A stretch of DNA of 64,000 nt, taken from assembly GCF_900102075.1 (NCBI RefSeq), contig NZ_FNAV01000016.1, positions 1-64,000 of the forward strand, written 5' to 3'. Below are positions 8,636 to 18,603 of the stretch, piece by piece. Each line of letters starts with the position of its first letter. Position 1 is the stretch's first letter. The translations under genes and the position numbers were made by a program. Below the pieces are notes generated by a model. That model ran no database searches, was not told where the DNA came from, and was given only the letters and a program-made list of their open reading frames with translations. This DNA comes from Salipiger thiooxidans. GTDB taxonomy: Bacteria; Pseudomonadota; Alphaproteobacteria; Rhodobacterales; Rhodobacteraceae.

Positions 8636-9637
8636 TCAGGCCCCTGTCATGTCGGCCGTCACGGCCACGGGTCGACCCTCGGCGAGCGAGCGGTCCGCCG
8701 CTTCGGCGAGGGCAAGCGCGTTGACGCCGTCCTGCACGCCGGCGGGCACCGGCGCGCCCTCGATCACGGCGTCGACGAAGGCCGACCATTCGATGGCATA
8801 TGCGCGCATGTAGCGCTCGAGGAAGAAGAACACCGGCTTGGCCGAGACGACGCCCGCAGCGGTGGACTTCACCACGGTGTTCTCGATCTCGTTCTCGGCG
8901 GCGAGCGTTCCGTCCGCGCCGAGCACCTCGACGCGCTGGTCGTAGCCGTAAGGCGCCTGCCGCGAATTGCGGATGGTCGCGATCCGCCCGTCGGCATAGG
9001 TCAGCACGACGACGGCGGTATCGATATCGCCCGCGGCGCCGATCTCCGGATTGATCAGGCATGACCCGTGCGCCATCACCGTGTCCGGCATGCCGAAGAG
9101 GAAGGAACACATGTCGAAGTCATGGATCATCATGTCGCGGAAGAGCCCGCCCGACACTTCGATGTAGCTGACGGGCGGCGGGGCCGGATCGTAGGACGTC
9201 ACCGACAGCATCGCCGGTTTGCCGATCTCACCTCCTTCCAGCGCGCCCTTCACTTGGGCGAAGTTCGGGTCGAAGCGGCGGTTGAAGCCCATCATGATCG
9301 GCTTGTCGTGATCCTCGGCGATCTTGCGGATCTCGAGCGCGCGCGCGAGGTCGAGATCGATGGGCTTCTCGCAGAACACGGCCTTTCCGGCCATCACGCC
9401 GGCGGAAATCAGGTCGGCATGCGTGTTGGTCGAGGACGCGATGAGGATCGCGTCGATCGACGCGTCCCTAAGGATGTCATCCGCGCTTCGTGCGGCGATC
9501 CCGTGCTCCTTCGCCAAGGCCTCTGCGGCCTCGGTCATCACGTCGGTGACGGCGACAAGCTCGGATCGCGGGTCCATCTTGATCGAGGCGGCGTGCACCT
9601 TGCCGATACGGCCGGCGCCGAAGATTGCGACTTTCAT
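8636..9637 (-). CDS. iolG: Inositol 2-dehydrogenase (Gfo/Idh/MocA family)
   Basis: A 333-residue NAD(P)-dependent dehydrogenase with an N-terminal Rossmann fold (FGAGRIGKVHA, residues 6-16), the family's catalytic-lysine motif CEKPIDLD, and the C-terminal Gfo/Idh/MocA alpha/beta domain with a GxxxDMxIHDFDMC-type segment. IolG oxidises myo-inositol to 2-keto-myo-inositol (scyllo-inosose), the first step of the pathway encoded to its right. The ATG at 9637 gives the family N terminus; the open frame continues far upstream but that part is antisense to the next gene. It is flanked by a second dehydrogenase and the TIM-barrel gene in one operon. Confidence 0.85.
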   Translation of the reverse strand: MKVAIFGAGRIGKVHAASIKMDPRSELVAVTDVMTEAAEALAKEHGIAARSADDILRDASIDAILIASSTNTHADLISAGVMAGKAVFCEKPIDLDLARALEIRKIAEDHDKPIMMGFNRRFDPNFAQVKGALEGGEIGKPAMLSVTSYDPAPPPVSYIEVSGGLFRDMMIHDFDMCSFLFGMPDTVMAHGSCLINPEIGAAGDIDTAVVVLTYADGRIATIRNSRQAPYGYDQRVEVLGADGTLAAENEIENTVVKSTAAGVVSAKPVFFFLERYMRAYAIEWSAFVDAVIEGAPVPAGVQDGVNALALAEAADRSLAEGRPVAVTADMTGA

Positions 9638-9663
9638 GGGGTATGACCTTTCCGGATGAGGCG

Positions 9664-10779
9664 TCAGAGAGACACGCGCCGGCCTTCGCGGGCCGAGGTG
9701 TCGATGGCGTGGATGACCTGCTCGAACACGAGCGCGTCGGTGAAGTCGGGATAGGCTGACGTGCCGGTGGCGATCGCGCGCAGGAAGGCGGCGGCCTCGA
9801 TGGTCTTGAGATTGCCGAACCCGAGCTGATGCCCCGGCGCCGGACAGAACGCGCCGTAGGGCGGGTGATCGGGGCCTGTCAGGATCGTGCGGAAACCTTG
9901 CTCGGCCTTGGGGCCTTCGTTCACGTAAAGGCACAGTTCGTTCAGCCGCTCCTGGCTGAAGGTGATCATGCCGCGCGTGCCATGCACTTCCCAGTCGAGC
10001 TTGTTCTTGCGGCCCCATGCCGTGCGTGAGGTGCAAAGCGTGCCCTGCGCCCCTGAGGCGTAGCGCACCAGTGCGGAGGCCGTGTCCTCGTTCTCGACGG
10101 TGCCGCGGCCAGGCCCATCGGGCAGGGGGCGCGTCGCGTGGGCGATCTGGGTGTCGGCCAGAACGCTTTCGAGGGGACCCATCAGGAGATGCGACATCGA
10201 CACGAGGTGGCAACCGAGATCGCCGAGCGCGCCGAGGCCCGCCTCGGCCCGGGTCGCGCGCCATGTCCAGGCGAGCTCGGGATCGGCCTGGTAGTCCTCG
10301 TCGACCCAGCCGCGGAAATGCACCGGGCGCCCGATCCTCCCGTCCGCGATCAGCCTCCGGGCGTGGGCGACCGCCGGGTTGTGAATGTAATTGTAGCCGA
10401 CCATCGTGGAGACGCCGGCCTCGCGGGCGGCGTCCGCCATTTCCTCGGCGTCCTCGAGGGTCAGCGCCAGCGGTTTCTCGCAATGCACGTTTTTCCCGGC
10501 GGCGATGGCGGCGAGGGCCATCTCGCGATGCAGCCCGTTCGGTGTGGTGATACAGACGACATCCACTTCCGGATCAGCGACGAGCGCAGTCCAGTCGTCG
10601 GACGCGCGGGCAAATCCGAACTGCGAGGACATCGCCTCGGCGCGGCCCAAGGGCATGTCACACAGCACGGAGAGGCGGGCTTCTGGCACGTCCGCCATGA
10701 CCGCTCGTGCCGCGCGATAGGCCAGGGCGTGCGCCTTGCCCATGAAGCCGGTTCCAATCAGGCCAATACCGATCGCCAT
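9664..10779 (-). CDS. Second Gfo/Idh/MocA family dehydrogenase, inositol locus
   Basis: A 371-residue oxidoreductase with Rossmann motif GTGFMGKAHALA (residues 8-19), the catalytic CEKPLALT motif, and a C-terminal domain containing a GDLGCHLVSM segment. Its position suggests it oxidises another inositol stereoisomer (scyllo- or chiro-inositol) or an inositol derivative; the exact substrate is inferred. The start at 10779 is supported by a strong GGGAGGAG ribosome binding site. It is the first gene of a three-gene minus-strand operon, and a GGAA-N6-TTCC palindrome lies 18 bases upstream of the ATG. Confidence 0.85.
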   Translation of the reverse strand: MAIGIGLIGTGFMGKAHALAYRAARAVMADVPEARLSVLCDMPLGRAEAMSSQFGFARASDDWTALVADPEVDVVCITTPNGLHREMALAAIAAGKNVHCEKPLALTLEDAEEMADAAREAGVSTMVGYNYIHNPAVAHARRLIADGRIGRPVHFRGWVDEDYQADPELAWTWRATRAEAGLGALGDLGCHLVSMSHLLMGPLESVLADTQIAHATRPLPDGPGRGTVENEDTASALVRYASGAQGTLCTSRTAWGRKNKLDWEVHGTRGMITFSQERLNELCLYVNEGPKAEQGFRTILTGPDHPPYGAFCPAPGHQLGFGNLKTIEAAAFLRAIATGTSAYPDFTDALVFEQVIHAIDTSAREGRRVSL

Positions 10780-10795
10780 GATTCTCCTCCCATAA

Positions 10796-10811
10796 TGGAA
10801 TTTTCATTCCA
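10796..10811. promoter_or_regulatory. Candidate IolR operator (GGAA-N6-TTCC)
   Basis: TGGAATTTTCATTCCA is an inverted repeat (TGGAAT-TTTC-ATTCCA) in the 82-base divergent spacer between the dehydrogenase operon and the RpiR-type regulator gene. It fits the GGAA-N6-TTCC pattern reported for IolR in rhizobia. A second copy lies before the ABC transporter at 11717-11732. Binding here would let the regulator control both divergent units, including itself. Confidence 0.75.
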
Positions 10812-10861
10812 TATCTTGTGATGAGCGGTTAGAGTGAAGCTGTCAAGACAGGAGCCGAGGG

Positions 10862-11683
10862 ATGACCTACATCGAGAGCCAGGGCGCGACCGCGCCGACG
10901 AGCGTGACGGAGTTGCTGGAGCGGCTCGATGCCGAGACCGAGAAGCTTCCCAAGCGGTTGAGGCAATGCGCGACGTTCACCCGTGGGCACCTGCATCTCA
11001 TCGCGGTGTCGACCGTGGCCGAAATGGCAGAGGCTTCCGGTGTCGCAGCCTCGGCCTACATGCGGTTCTGCCAGGCCCTGGGGTTCAGGGGTTACTCCGA
11101 AATGCAGGCGCTGTTCCGCACGCAATTCACGGAATTTCGCCCCGGCTACGAGGCCCGGCTCGCGGCAGTGGATGCGGGGGGCGAGGGCATCGGCCGGCTC
11201 TTGGTCGACTTCGCGGAGTCCGGGCATAAGTCACTTCTTTCACTTGCAAATACCGTGACGAGCGGCACTTTGGAGTCAACCGCGCAGGGCTTGTCGCGGG
11301 CGCGGATTATTCACCTCGTCGGGTTGCGCCGCGCCTTCGCGGTGGCGAGTTCAATGTCGTATCTGTTCGGGAAAATGGGCGTCGCATCGGTGTTGCACGG
11401 TGGCAGCGGGCTTCTCGATGGGAGTGCCGTGATTCAACCTGGAGATGCCGTCTTTGCGATCACCTACGCGCCGTTTTCCCCCGAGACCTTATCCCTCGCC
11501 TCGGAGGCGGCGGAGCGGGGCGTGCCCGTATTCGGGTTGACCGACACGGTGGAGTGTCCGCTGGCGGATTTTGCGCAGGAGCTTCTCGTCGCGCGAGAGG
11601 ACGAGGTTGGCGCGCTGCGGGCGCTGAACGCCTCGATCACCCTGACCACCACACTTGCCGTCGCGGTAGGCGCCCTGCGCTAA
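10862..11683 (+). CDS. iolR: MurR/RpiR family regulator of inositol genes
   Basis: A 273-residue regulator with an N-terminal RpiR-type helix-turn-helix (about 15-90; VSTVAEMAEASGVAASAYMR) and a C-terminal SIS sugar-isomerase-like domain (about 130-260; IIHLVGLRRAFAVASSMSY and VFAITYAPFSPET). In alphaproteobacteria RpiR-type IolR represses inositol genes, with an inositol breakdown intermediate as inducer. The two flanking GGAA-N6-TTCC sites and the divergent arrangement support that role here. An AGGAG-type ribosome binding site precedes the ATG. Confidence 0.85.
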   Translation: MTYIESQGATAPTSVTELLERLDAETEKLPKRLRQCATFTRGHLHLIAVSTVAEMAEASGVAASAYMRFCQALGFRGYSEMQALFRTQFTEFRPGYEARLAAVDAGGEGIGRLLVDFAESGHKSLLSLANTVTSGTLESTAQGLSRARIIHLVGLRRAFAVASSMSYLFGKMGVASVLHGGSGLLDGSAVIQPGDAVFAITYAPFSPETLSLASEAAERGVPVFGLTDTVECPLADFAQELLVAREDEVGALRALNASITLTTTLAVAVGALR

Positions 11684-11716
11684 AATCGTTGACTTGCGGT
11701 GCCGATTCGGCATTTA

Positions 11717-11732
11717 TGGAATATATGTTCCA
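11717..11732. promoter_or_regulatory. Second candidate IolR operator
   Basis: TGGAATATATGTTCCA (arms TGGAA/TTCCA, centre TATATG) matches the GGAA-N6-TTCC pattern seen at 10796-10811. It lies about 95 bases before the substrate-binding-protein ATG and would control the transporter and iolCDEB operon. Confidence 0.75.
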
Positions 11733-11826
11733 AAAGGGCGTGATGCCGCGGGGCATGTGGAATTCGGCTCAGCCGGATGTCGCCGGGACGGGAGGTCCCG
11801 GCCGGAACGGTCAAAGGGGAGGACTC

Positions 11827-12753
11827 ATGACCAAATTCACTTACACCGCCGCGCTTGTTGCCGGCATGACCGTCGCAGCGCCCGCGCTGGCACAGGACAT
11901 ACTCGTGGTGGTTCACGGGCAGGCCAACGACCCGTTCTGGTCTGTGGTCAAGAACGGCGTCGATAAGGCGGCCGAGGACACCGGCGCGAACGTCGAGTTC
12001 CGCTCGCCCGAGACTTTCGACATGGTCCAGATGAGCCAGCTCATCGACGCCGCCGTGAACCAGGAGCCGGACGGGCTCGTGGTCTCGATCCCCGACGCGG
12101 ATGCGCTCGGGCCGTCGATCGAGCGCGCGGTCCAAGCCGGCATTCCGGTCATCTCCATGAATTCGGGCTCCGACGTTTCCAAGGAACTTGGCGCTCTACT
12201 GCATGTCGGTCAGGACGAGTTCACCGCGGGCCGTGAAGCCGGGCTGAAGCTGGCCGAAATGGGTGGCCAAGTGGGCATCTGCGTCAATCAGGAGGTCGGC
12301 AACGTCGCGCTCGACCAGCGCTGCGAAGGCTTCGCCGAGGGCTTCGGCGGCGAGGTCGAGGTCATCCCGACCCGCAACGATCCCGCCGAAGTGCAATCCA
12401 AGGTGCAGGCCGCGCTGGAGTCGAACCCGGACGTCGACACTGTGATGGGTCTTGGCGCTTCGCTGGTTGGCGAGCCGGCCGTCGCAGCGGTGGAAGCTGT
12501 GGGCCGGACCGGAGAGGTTAACGTCGCCACGTTCGATCTGTCGGCGGGCTTCCTCGAGTCAGTCGCCGAGGGTAATGCGGCGTTCGCCATCGACCAGCAG
12601 CAATTCCTGCAAGGCTATCTGCCGGTCGTCTTCCTGGCGCTCAACGCCAATTACGGCCTCGTCCCTGGCGGCAACGTGCCCTCGGGTCCGAACCTGATCA
12701 CGCAGGACAAGGCGGCCCAGGTCGTCGAGCTGTCGGCGCAAGGCATCCGCTGA
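11827..12753 (+). CDS. Inositol ABC transporter periplasmic binding protein (CUT2 type)
   Basis: A 308-residue periplasmic-binding protein of the ribose/inositol type (type I fold). It has a cleavable signal peptide (residues 1-22, ending ALAQ) and the family features DPFWSVVKNGVDKAAED near the N terminus and FAIDQQQFLQGYLPVVFL near the C terminus. The genomic setting makes inositol the expected ligand. The ATG at 11827 is preceded by GGGGAGGA; the longer upstream frame lacks a signal peptide and runs through the promoter. It is the first gene of the transporter-iolCDEB transcription unit, downstream of an IolR-type operator. Confidence 0.85.
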   Translation: MTKFTYTAALVAGMTVAAPALAQDILVVVHGQANDPFWSVVKNGVDKAAEDTGANVEFRSPETFDMVQMSQLIDAAVNQEPDGLVVSIPDADALGPSIERAVQAGIPVISMNSGSDVSKELGALLHVGQDEFTAGREAGLKLAEMGGQVGICVNQEVGNVALDQRCEGFAEGFGGEVEVIPTRNDPAEVQSKVQAALESNPDVDTVMGLGASLVGEPAVAAVEAVGRTGEVNVATFDLSAGFLESVAEGNAAFAIDQQQFLQGYLPVVFLALNANYGLVPGGNVPSGPNLITQDKAAQVVELSAQGIR

Positions 12754-12828
12754 CCCGATCCGCAAGCGCGGATCACGAGGGGCGTGCGCCCACGCGGCGC
12801 GGCCCCGATTTTCAAACGGGAGGAAATC

Positions 12829-13935
12829 ATGGCGGACACGCCTCAGATAGTGCTGGACGAACGGCTGAAGAAGGAAGGTATCGGCGCGCGCCTCATCAAG
12901 CGCCCTGAGCTTGGCGCCATCGCCGGCGTGGTTCTCGTGACGCTGTTTTTTCTGATCACGGCCGACGGCGCGATGTTCACGCTGTCCGGCATCATGAACT
13001 TCATGACCCCCGCTGCCCAGCTCGGCATCCTGGCGATCGGCGCGGCGATGCTGATGATCGGCGGCGAATTCGACCTCTCGATCGGATCGATGGTGGCCTT
13101 CGCTGGGCTTATCTTCGGGGCCTGCACGGTCACGCTCGGCCTGCCGCTCATCCTCGCAATCCCGCTGACGCTTGCGGTCGCGGCGGGGATCGGCGCGGTC
13201 AATGGCGCCATTGTGCTGAAAACGGGGCTGCCGTCCTTCATCGTGACGCTCGCATTCCTGTTTATCCTGCGCGGCGCTTCTCTGGTGGGTCTGAAGCTCG
13301 CTTCGGGCGGATCGACCCAGCTACGCGGCGTGCGGGATGCGGTCGAGGGGGACTGGCTGGCACCGTTCTTCTCGGGAGACGCCCTCGGTCCGATCTTTGC
13401 GTGGCTCGCCCAGGCGGGGATAGTCGAGACCTTCAACAATGGAGCACCCAAGGTCCCCGGCATTCCGGTCGAAATCCTCTGGTTCATCCTGCTGGCGCTG
13501 ATCGCGACCTACGTCCTTCTGCGAACCCCGCAGGGCAACTGGATCTTCGCTTCGGGCGGTGACCGCAACGCGGCCTCCAACTCGGGTGTGCCGGTGCGGA
13601 GCGTCAAGATCTCGCTCTTCATGTTCGCGGCAATCTGCGGCGCGCTGGTGGCGATCATTACAGTGATGGACTCGGGGTCAACCGACGCGCGCCGGGGCTT
13701 CATGAAGGAATTCGAGGCGATCATCGCCGCGGTGATCGGGGGGTGCCTTCTGACCGGCGGCTACGGCTCCGCGATCGGCGCCTTCTTCGGTGCGATCATC
13801 TTCGGGATGGTCACCATCGGGCTGACCTACACCAACTTCGACCAGGACTGGTTCCAGGTGTTCCTCGGGGGCATGCTCCTGATCGCGGTCCTCTTCAACA
13901 ACTACATCCGCAAGCGCGTGACAGGGGAGCGGTGA
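12829..13935 (+). CDS. Inositol ABC transporter permease (CUT2 type)
   Basis: A 368-residue inner-membrane permease of the RbsC/IatP type with about 8-10 hydrophobic segments. It carries the family stretch [20 protein letters not shown] and the C-terminal [22 protein letters not shown] segment. Residues about 185-225 form a hydrophilic loop longer than in RbsC. The ATG at 12829 has a GGGAGGA ribosome binding site; the in-frame ATG at 12784 would add 15 unlikely residues. It is paired with the binding protein upstream and the ATPase one base downstream. Confidence 0.88.
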   Translation: MADTPQIVLDERLKKEGIGARLIKRPELGAIAGVVLVTLFFLITADGAMFTLSGIMNFMTPAAQLGILAIGAAMLMIGGEFDLSIGSMVAFAGLIFGACTVTLGLPLILAIPLTLAVAAGIGAVNGAIVLKTGLPSFIVTLAFLFILRGASLVGLKLASGGSTQLRGVRDAVEGDWLAPFFSGDALGPIFAWLAQAGIVETFNNGAPKVPGIPVEILWFILLALIATYVLLRTPQGNWIFASGGDRNAASNSGVPVRSVKISLFMFAAICGALVAIITVMDSGSTDARRGFMKEFEAIIAAVIGGCLLTGGYGSAIGAFFGAIIFGMVTIGLTYTNFDQDWFQVFLGGMLLIAVLFNNYIRKRVTGER

Positions 13936-13936
13936 G

Positions 13937-14758
13937 ATGGACCAGGAAACCAAGTTCCACCACGGCGCGCCCGCCGCGGACGCCAAGCCGATTATCGAGA
14001 TGCGCGACATCGAGAAGCACTTCGGCAACATCATCGCCCTGGCGGGCGTGAGCTTCGATGTCCGTCCCGGCGAGTGCCACTGTCTTCTCGGGGACAACGG
14101 CGCCGGAAAGTCGACCTTCATCAAGACCATGTCGGGCGTTCATAAGCCGACCAAGGGCACCATCACCATTGACGGAAAGCCGATGGACTTCTCGAGTCCG
14201 CGTGACGCCATGGAGGCCGGCATCGCAACCGTGTTCCAGGATCTCGCGATGATCCCGCTGATGTCGGTCACGCGCAACTTCTTCATGGGGCGCGAGCCGG
14301 TGATCGGATCGGGACCGTTCAAGCGGATGGATATCCAGACGATGAACGAAGCCGCGGTCGAGGAGATGCGCAAGATGGGTATCAACCTGCGCGGTCCCGA
14401 TCAGGCTGTTGGCACCCTCTCCGGCGGGGAGCGCCAAACCGTAGCCATTGCCCGGGCGGTTTATTTCGGGGCGCGGGTGCTGATCCTCGACGAACCGACC
14501 TCCGCGCTCGGGGTGCGCCAGACCTCGAATGTCCTTGCCACGATCGACCGAGTCCGTAAGCAGGGCGTGGGCGTCGTGTTCATCAGTCACAACGTCCGGC
14601 ACGCCCTTGCCGTGGGCGACCGCTTCACTGTGCTCAATCGAGGCAAGACGCTCGGCACGGCGACGCGCGGAGAGATCACCCCCGAAGAGTTGCAGGACAT
14701 GATGGCCGGCGGCCAGGAAATGGCGCAGCTTGAAGGCTCGCTCGAGGGCACGGTCTGA
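13937..14758 (+). CDS. Inositol ABC transporter ATP-binding protein (single-domain CUT2)
   Basis: A 273-residue cytoplasmic ABC ATPase with Walker [10 protein letters not shown] (residues 52-60), signature LSGGERQ, Walker [13 protein letters not shown] and a switch histidine in [10 protein letters not shown]. Classical CUT2 importers use a fused double ATPase of about 500 residues. This one has a single domain and would form a homodimer, as in the FrcA-type transporters of alphaproteobacteria. It is separated by one base from the permease and overlaps iolC by one base (TGATG), indicating translational coupling. Confidence 0.9.
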   Translation: MDQETKFHHGAPAADAKPIIEMRDIEKHFGNIIALAGVSFDVRPGECHCLLGDNGAGKSTFIKTMSGVHKPTKGTITIDGKPMDFSSPRDAMEAGIATVFQDLAMIPLMSVTRNFFMGREPVIGSGPFKRMDIQTMNEAAVEEMRKMGINLRGPDQAVGTLSGGERQTVAIARAVYFGARVLILDEPTSALGVRQTSNVLATIDRVRKQGVGVVFISHNVRHALAVGDRFTVLNRGKTLGTATRGEITPEELQDMMAGGQEMAQLEGSLEGTV

Positions 14759-16671
14759 TGGTCAAGGATCTCGATCTCATCACGATCGGTCGCTCGTCCG
14801 TGGACCTCTACGGGGCGCAGGTGGGTGGCCGGCTCGAGGACATGCGGACCTTCGAGAAGTATCTCGGGGGTTCGCCCACCAACATGGCAGCTGGAACCGC
14901 GCGGCTCGGATTGAAATCGGCGCTTCTGACCCGCGTTGGCGACGAGCACATGGGGCGCTTTATCCGTGAGGAGCTGGCGCGCGAGGGCGTCGACACCACG
15001 GGCGTCATCACCGATCCTGAGCGCCTGACCGCGCTGGTGCTTCTGGGTATTCGGGATCAGGAAAGCTTCCCACTAATATTCTACCGGGAGAACTGCGCCG
15101 ATATGGCGCTGTCGGTCGAGGACGTCGCCGAAGACTTCATCTCCCGCGCCCGGGCTGTCGTCGCGACCGGGACCCACTTATCGCATCCGCGCACGGAAGC
15201 GGCGGTGCTGAAGGCACTCGAGATCGCGCGATCTTCGGGCGCGCAGACCGCCCTTGATATCGACTACCGGCCAAACCTCTGGGGTGTTGCCGGTCATGGC
15301 GACGGCGAAAGCCGGTTCGTCGCTTCCGAAAAGGTCACGACAAAGCTGCAATCGACGCTTCACCTCTTCGACCTGATCGTGGGCACCGAGGAGGAGTTCC
15401 ATATCGCCGGCGGGACGACCGACACGGTCGCGGCCCTTCGTGCCGTGCGTAAGGTCTCTGCCGCAACGCTGGTCTGCAAGCGCGGTGCGGCCGGAGCTGT
15501 CGCCTTCGAGGGCGGCATCCCGGACAGCCTCGACGAAGGCCAAGCGGGTCCGGGCTTTCCGATTGAGGTTTTCAACGTGCTCGGGGCCGGTGACGGCTTC
15601 ATGTCCGGGCTGCTGAAAGGCTGGCTCGATGGCGAGGCTTGGCCGCGCGCGCTCGAATACGCCAATGCCTGCGGGGCCTTCGCGGTCTCGCGGCACGGCT
15701 GCACACCGGCCTATCCCTCCCTGACGGAGCTGAATTTCTTTCTCGAGAGGGGCGTGCGCGAGCCGGCCCTTCGCAAGGATGCCGCACTTGAACAGGTGCA
15801 CTGGTCGACCAATCGCAAGGGGGACTGGAGCACGATGCGCGTCTTTGCCTTCGATCATCGAATGCAGATGGAAGAACTCCCCGGCGCGTCACCCGAGCGG
15901 ATCGGCCGCTTCAAGGAGTTGTGCCTCGACGCCTGTCTCGACGTGGCAGACGGGCGGCTCGGATACGGCCTCCTCTGCGACGGACGGCTCGGCCGCGAGG
16001 CGCTTTACCGCGCCGCGGGGCAACGGCTCTGGATCGGGCGCCCGGTCGAATGGCCGGGATCGCGTCCGCTCACGCTCGAGCCTGAGCTTGGCCCCGATTT
16101 CGGGGGGCTGTCGGAATGGCCCTCCGACCATGTGGTCAAGTGTCTGTGCTTCTATCATCCTGACGACGATGCAGAAACGCGCGCGTCGCAAGAGGACACC
16201 GTCAGGCGGCTCTTCCACGCGGCCCGACGCAACCGGTTGGAATTCCTTCTTGAAGTTATCCCGTCGAAGGTGGCGGAGGCGAGCGCTGACACCACTGCCC
16301 GTGTGATCGAGCGTTTCTACGAAATCGGTGTCTACCCTGACTGGTGGAAACTGGAGCCGATGCGCAGCGACGCCGCTTGGCGCGCGGCCTGCGCGGCGAT
16401 CGAGAGGCACGATCGCCACACGCGTGGCATCGTCGTGCTGGGGCTCGCCGCTGATGAGGCGGCGCTCGCCGAAAGTTTCCGTATCGCGGCGCGCTTTCCG
16501 TTAGTGAAGGGCTTTGCCGTCGGGCGCACGATATTCGGTGCCCCGGCCGAGGCCTGGATGAGCGGCGAGATGAGCGACGCCGAGGCGGTGCGGAAGATGA
16601 GCGACACATACGCGCGGCTTTGCCGGACCTGGGACGAGGCGCGCGGCATTGAACGGGAGGATGCGGCATGA
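14758..16671 (+). CDS. iolC: 5-dehydro-2-deoxygluconokinase fused to DUF2090 (aldolase-like) domain
   Basis: A 637-residue bifunctional protein. Residues 1 to about 325 are a PfkB/ribokinase-type kinase with the GAGDGFMSG anion-hole/catalytic-Asp motif, which phosphorylates 5-dehydro-2-deoxy-D-gluconate. Residues about 345-637 form a DUF2090 TIM-barrel domain beginning [18 protein letters not shown]2090 is proposed to act as the 6-phospho-5-dehydro-2-deoxygluconate aldolase in organisms that lack IolJ, and no separate iolJ is seen here. The gene overlaps the ATPase by one base and iolD by four (ATGA). Confidence 0.92.
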   Translation: MVKDLDLITIGRSSVDLYGAQVGGRLEDMRTFEKYLGGSPTNMAAGTARLGLKSALLTRVGDEHMGRFIREELAREGVDTTGVITDPERLTALVLLGIRDQESFPLIFYRENCADMALSVEDVAEDFISRARAVVATGTHLSHPRTEAAVLKALEIARSSGAQTALDIDYRPNLWGVAGHGDGESRFVASEKVTTKLQSTLHLFDLIVGTEEEFHIAGGTTDTVAALRAVRKVSAATLVCKRGAAGAVAFEGGIPDSLDEGQAGPGFPIEVFNVLGAGDGFMSGLLKGWLDGEAWPRALEYANACGAFAVSRHGCTPAYPSLTELNFFLERGVREPALRKDAALEQVHWSTNRKGDWSTMRVFAFDHRMQMEELPGASPERIGRFKELCLDACLDVADGRLGYGLLCDGRLGREALYRAAGQRLWIGRPVEWPGSRPLTLEPELGPDFGGLSEWPSDHVVKCLCFYHPDDDAETRASQEDTVRRLFHAARRNRLEFLLEVIPSKVAEASADTTARVIERFYEIGVYPDWWKLEPMRSDAAWRAACAAIERHDRHTRGIVVLGLAADEAALAESFRIAARFPLVKGFAVGRTIFGAPAEAWMSGEMSDAEAVRKMSDTYARLCRTWDEARGIEREDAA

Positions 16672-18500
16672 GTGTTATCCGACTGACGGCCGCACAGGCG
16701 ATGGTCAAGTATCTCGCCGCGCAGATGACGGAAGACGGCGAGCCTTTCCTTTCAGGGATCTGGGCGATCTTCGGCCACGGCAACGTCGCGGGCATCGGCG
16801 AGGCGCTCTACGCCGAGCGCGAGACCTTCCGGACCTATCGCGGCCACAACGAGCAGACTATGGCGCATGCAGCCATTGCCTATGCCAAACAGTCCAAACG
16901 ACGCCGCGCGATGGCCGTAACGTCTTCGATCGGGCCGGGCGCCACAAATATGGTGACCGCCGCGGCGCTGGCGCATGTGAACCGGCTCCCGCTATTGCTG
17001 ATCCCGGGCGACGTGTTCGCCAATCGTGGGCCTGACCCGGTGCTCCAGCAAGTCGAGGATTGGGGTGACGGCACGGTTTCAGTCAACGACTGTTTTCGAC
17101 CAGTGACGCGTTAATACGACCGGATAGCGCGGCCGGAGCAGCTGCTCACCGCGCTGCCACGTGCCTTCCGGGTGATGACCGATCCGGCCGAATGCGGGCC
17201 CGTCTGCCTATCGTTCTGCCAGGACGTCCAGGCCGAGGCGCATGATTGGCCGGAAAGCTTCTTTGCGCCGCGGGTGTGGCGCCTGCGCCGTCCGCATCCG
17301 GACCCGGCCGAGATCGCCGCGGTGTCGGAGATGCTGAAAAAGGCTAAACGGCCAGTAATCGTTGCGGGTGGCGGCATTCACTATTCGGACGCGTGCGATG
17401 CCCTTGCATCCTTCGCCGAGGCGCATCGAATTCCCGTTGTCGAGAGTCAGGCTGGCAAGTCGGCCCTGGCCTGGGATCATCCGCTAAATTTCGGGCCGGT
17501 CGGAGTCACTGGGGCCTCATCAGCCAACATCATCTGCGCGGAAGCGGACCTCGTCCTCGGCGTCGGAACCCGCTTCCAGGATTTCACCACTGGATCGTGG
17601 AGCCTTTTCGAGAACCCCGCGCGCCGGCTCGTGTCGCTGAACGTGGCGGCTTACGACGCGATGAAACACGGGGCAGAACCGCTCTGCTGCGATGCCCGTG
17701 TCGGGCTCGAGGTCCTCTCCGCGGCGCTCGGAGATCATGCGGTTGTGGCGCCGGACCCCGGTCTCAAGGCCGACTGGTTCGGCGCGGTCGACCCGCTCAC
17801 CGCTGCTCCGGAGGATGAGGGCAATGCACTCCCAACCGATCAGCAGGTTATCGGCGCCGTGCAGCGGGCCTCGGGGGACGATACCGTCGTCATGTGCGCC
17901 GCCGGCACCATGCCGGGCGAGTTGCACAAGCTCTGGAAAGCCCCGCGCCCGGGCGCCTACCACATGGAATACGGCTATTCCTGCATGGGTTACGAGGTGG
18001 CGGGCGCGATGGGGATCAAGATGGCCCAGCCGGATCGCGATGTGATCTGCATGGTCGGCGATGGCTCCTACATGATGGCCAATTCCGAGCTCGCGACGGC
18101 TGCCATGCTCGGCATCGATTTGACCGTCGTGATCCTCGACAATCGAGGTTACGGCTGCATCAACCGGCTCCAGATCGGCACCGGCGGCGCGGAGTTCAAC
18201 AACCTCCTCGACCTCTCGCATCATGTGAACCCGTCGAACATCGACTTCGCCGCGCACGCGGCCTCGATGGGTGCCGGCGCCGTGCGCGTGTCCTCAATCG
18301 CTGAGCTTGAAACCGCCCTGGCGCGCCGCCGCGACACCGCCGGGCCGTTCGTCATCGTGATCGACACCGACCCGTATCCGTCGACGCCCGACGGGGGTCA
18401 CTGGTGGGACGTCGCCGTCCCCGAGGTTTCGACCCGCGAAGAGGTGCGAGACAAGCGCCGCGCCTACGAGGCGCAGGTCCGGGCGCGCGCGCTCAACTGA
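16668..18500 (+). pseudogene. iolD: 3D-(3,5/4)-trihydroxycyclohexane-1,2-dione hydrolase, interrupted by in-frame TAA
   Basis: The full reading frame from ATG 16668 to the stop at 18500 spans 610 codons, the normal length for IolD, the ThDP-dependent ring-opening enzyme. One TAA at 17112-17114 falls in the same frame, at codon 149, in the place where the family has Tyr in an R-Y-F-D-R segment. The frame on both sides is intact: N-terminal PYR domain with the ThDP Glu62 (RGHNEQ), central domain, and C-terminal PP domain with GDGSYMM...LDNRGYG. As read, translation gives a 148-residue fragment; reinitiation at ATG 17172 would give 442 residues. It may be a genuine nonsense mutation, a sequencing error, or a site of readthrough or reinitiation. 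Neighbours iolC, iolE and iolB look intact. Confidence 0.8.
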
Positions 18501-18603
18501 TGCGGCCGCGCCCGCGCGCCCCGCATGCACCCTCCCTTGCATGCGGGGCGCAGTCCCTTATCCCCATACCGCGCGCCACGCGCCCAACTGCGAGGACCCG
18601 TTC

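Noticed and set aside
16668-18500. Frameshift in iolD
   Set aside because: Both parts are in the same frame; only a single TAA separates them, so it is a nonsense codon rather than a frameshift.
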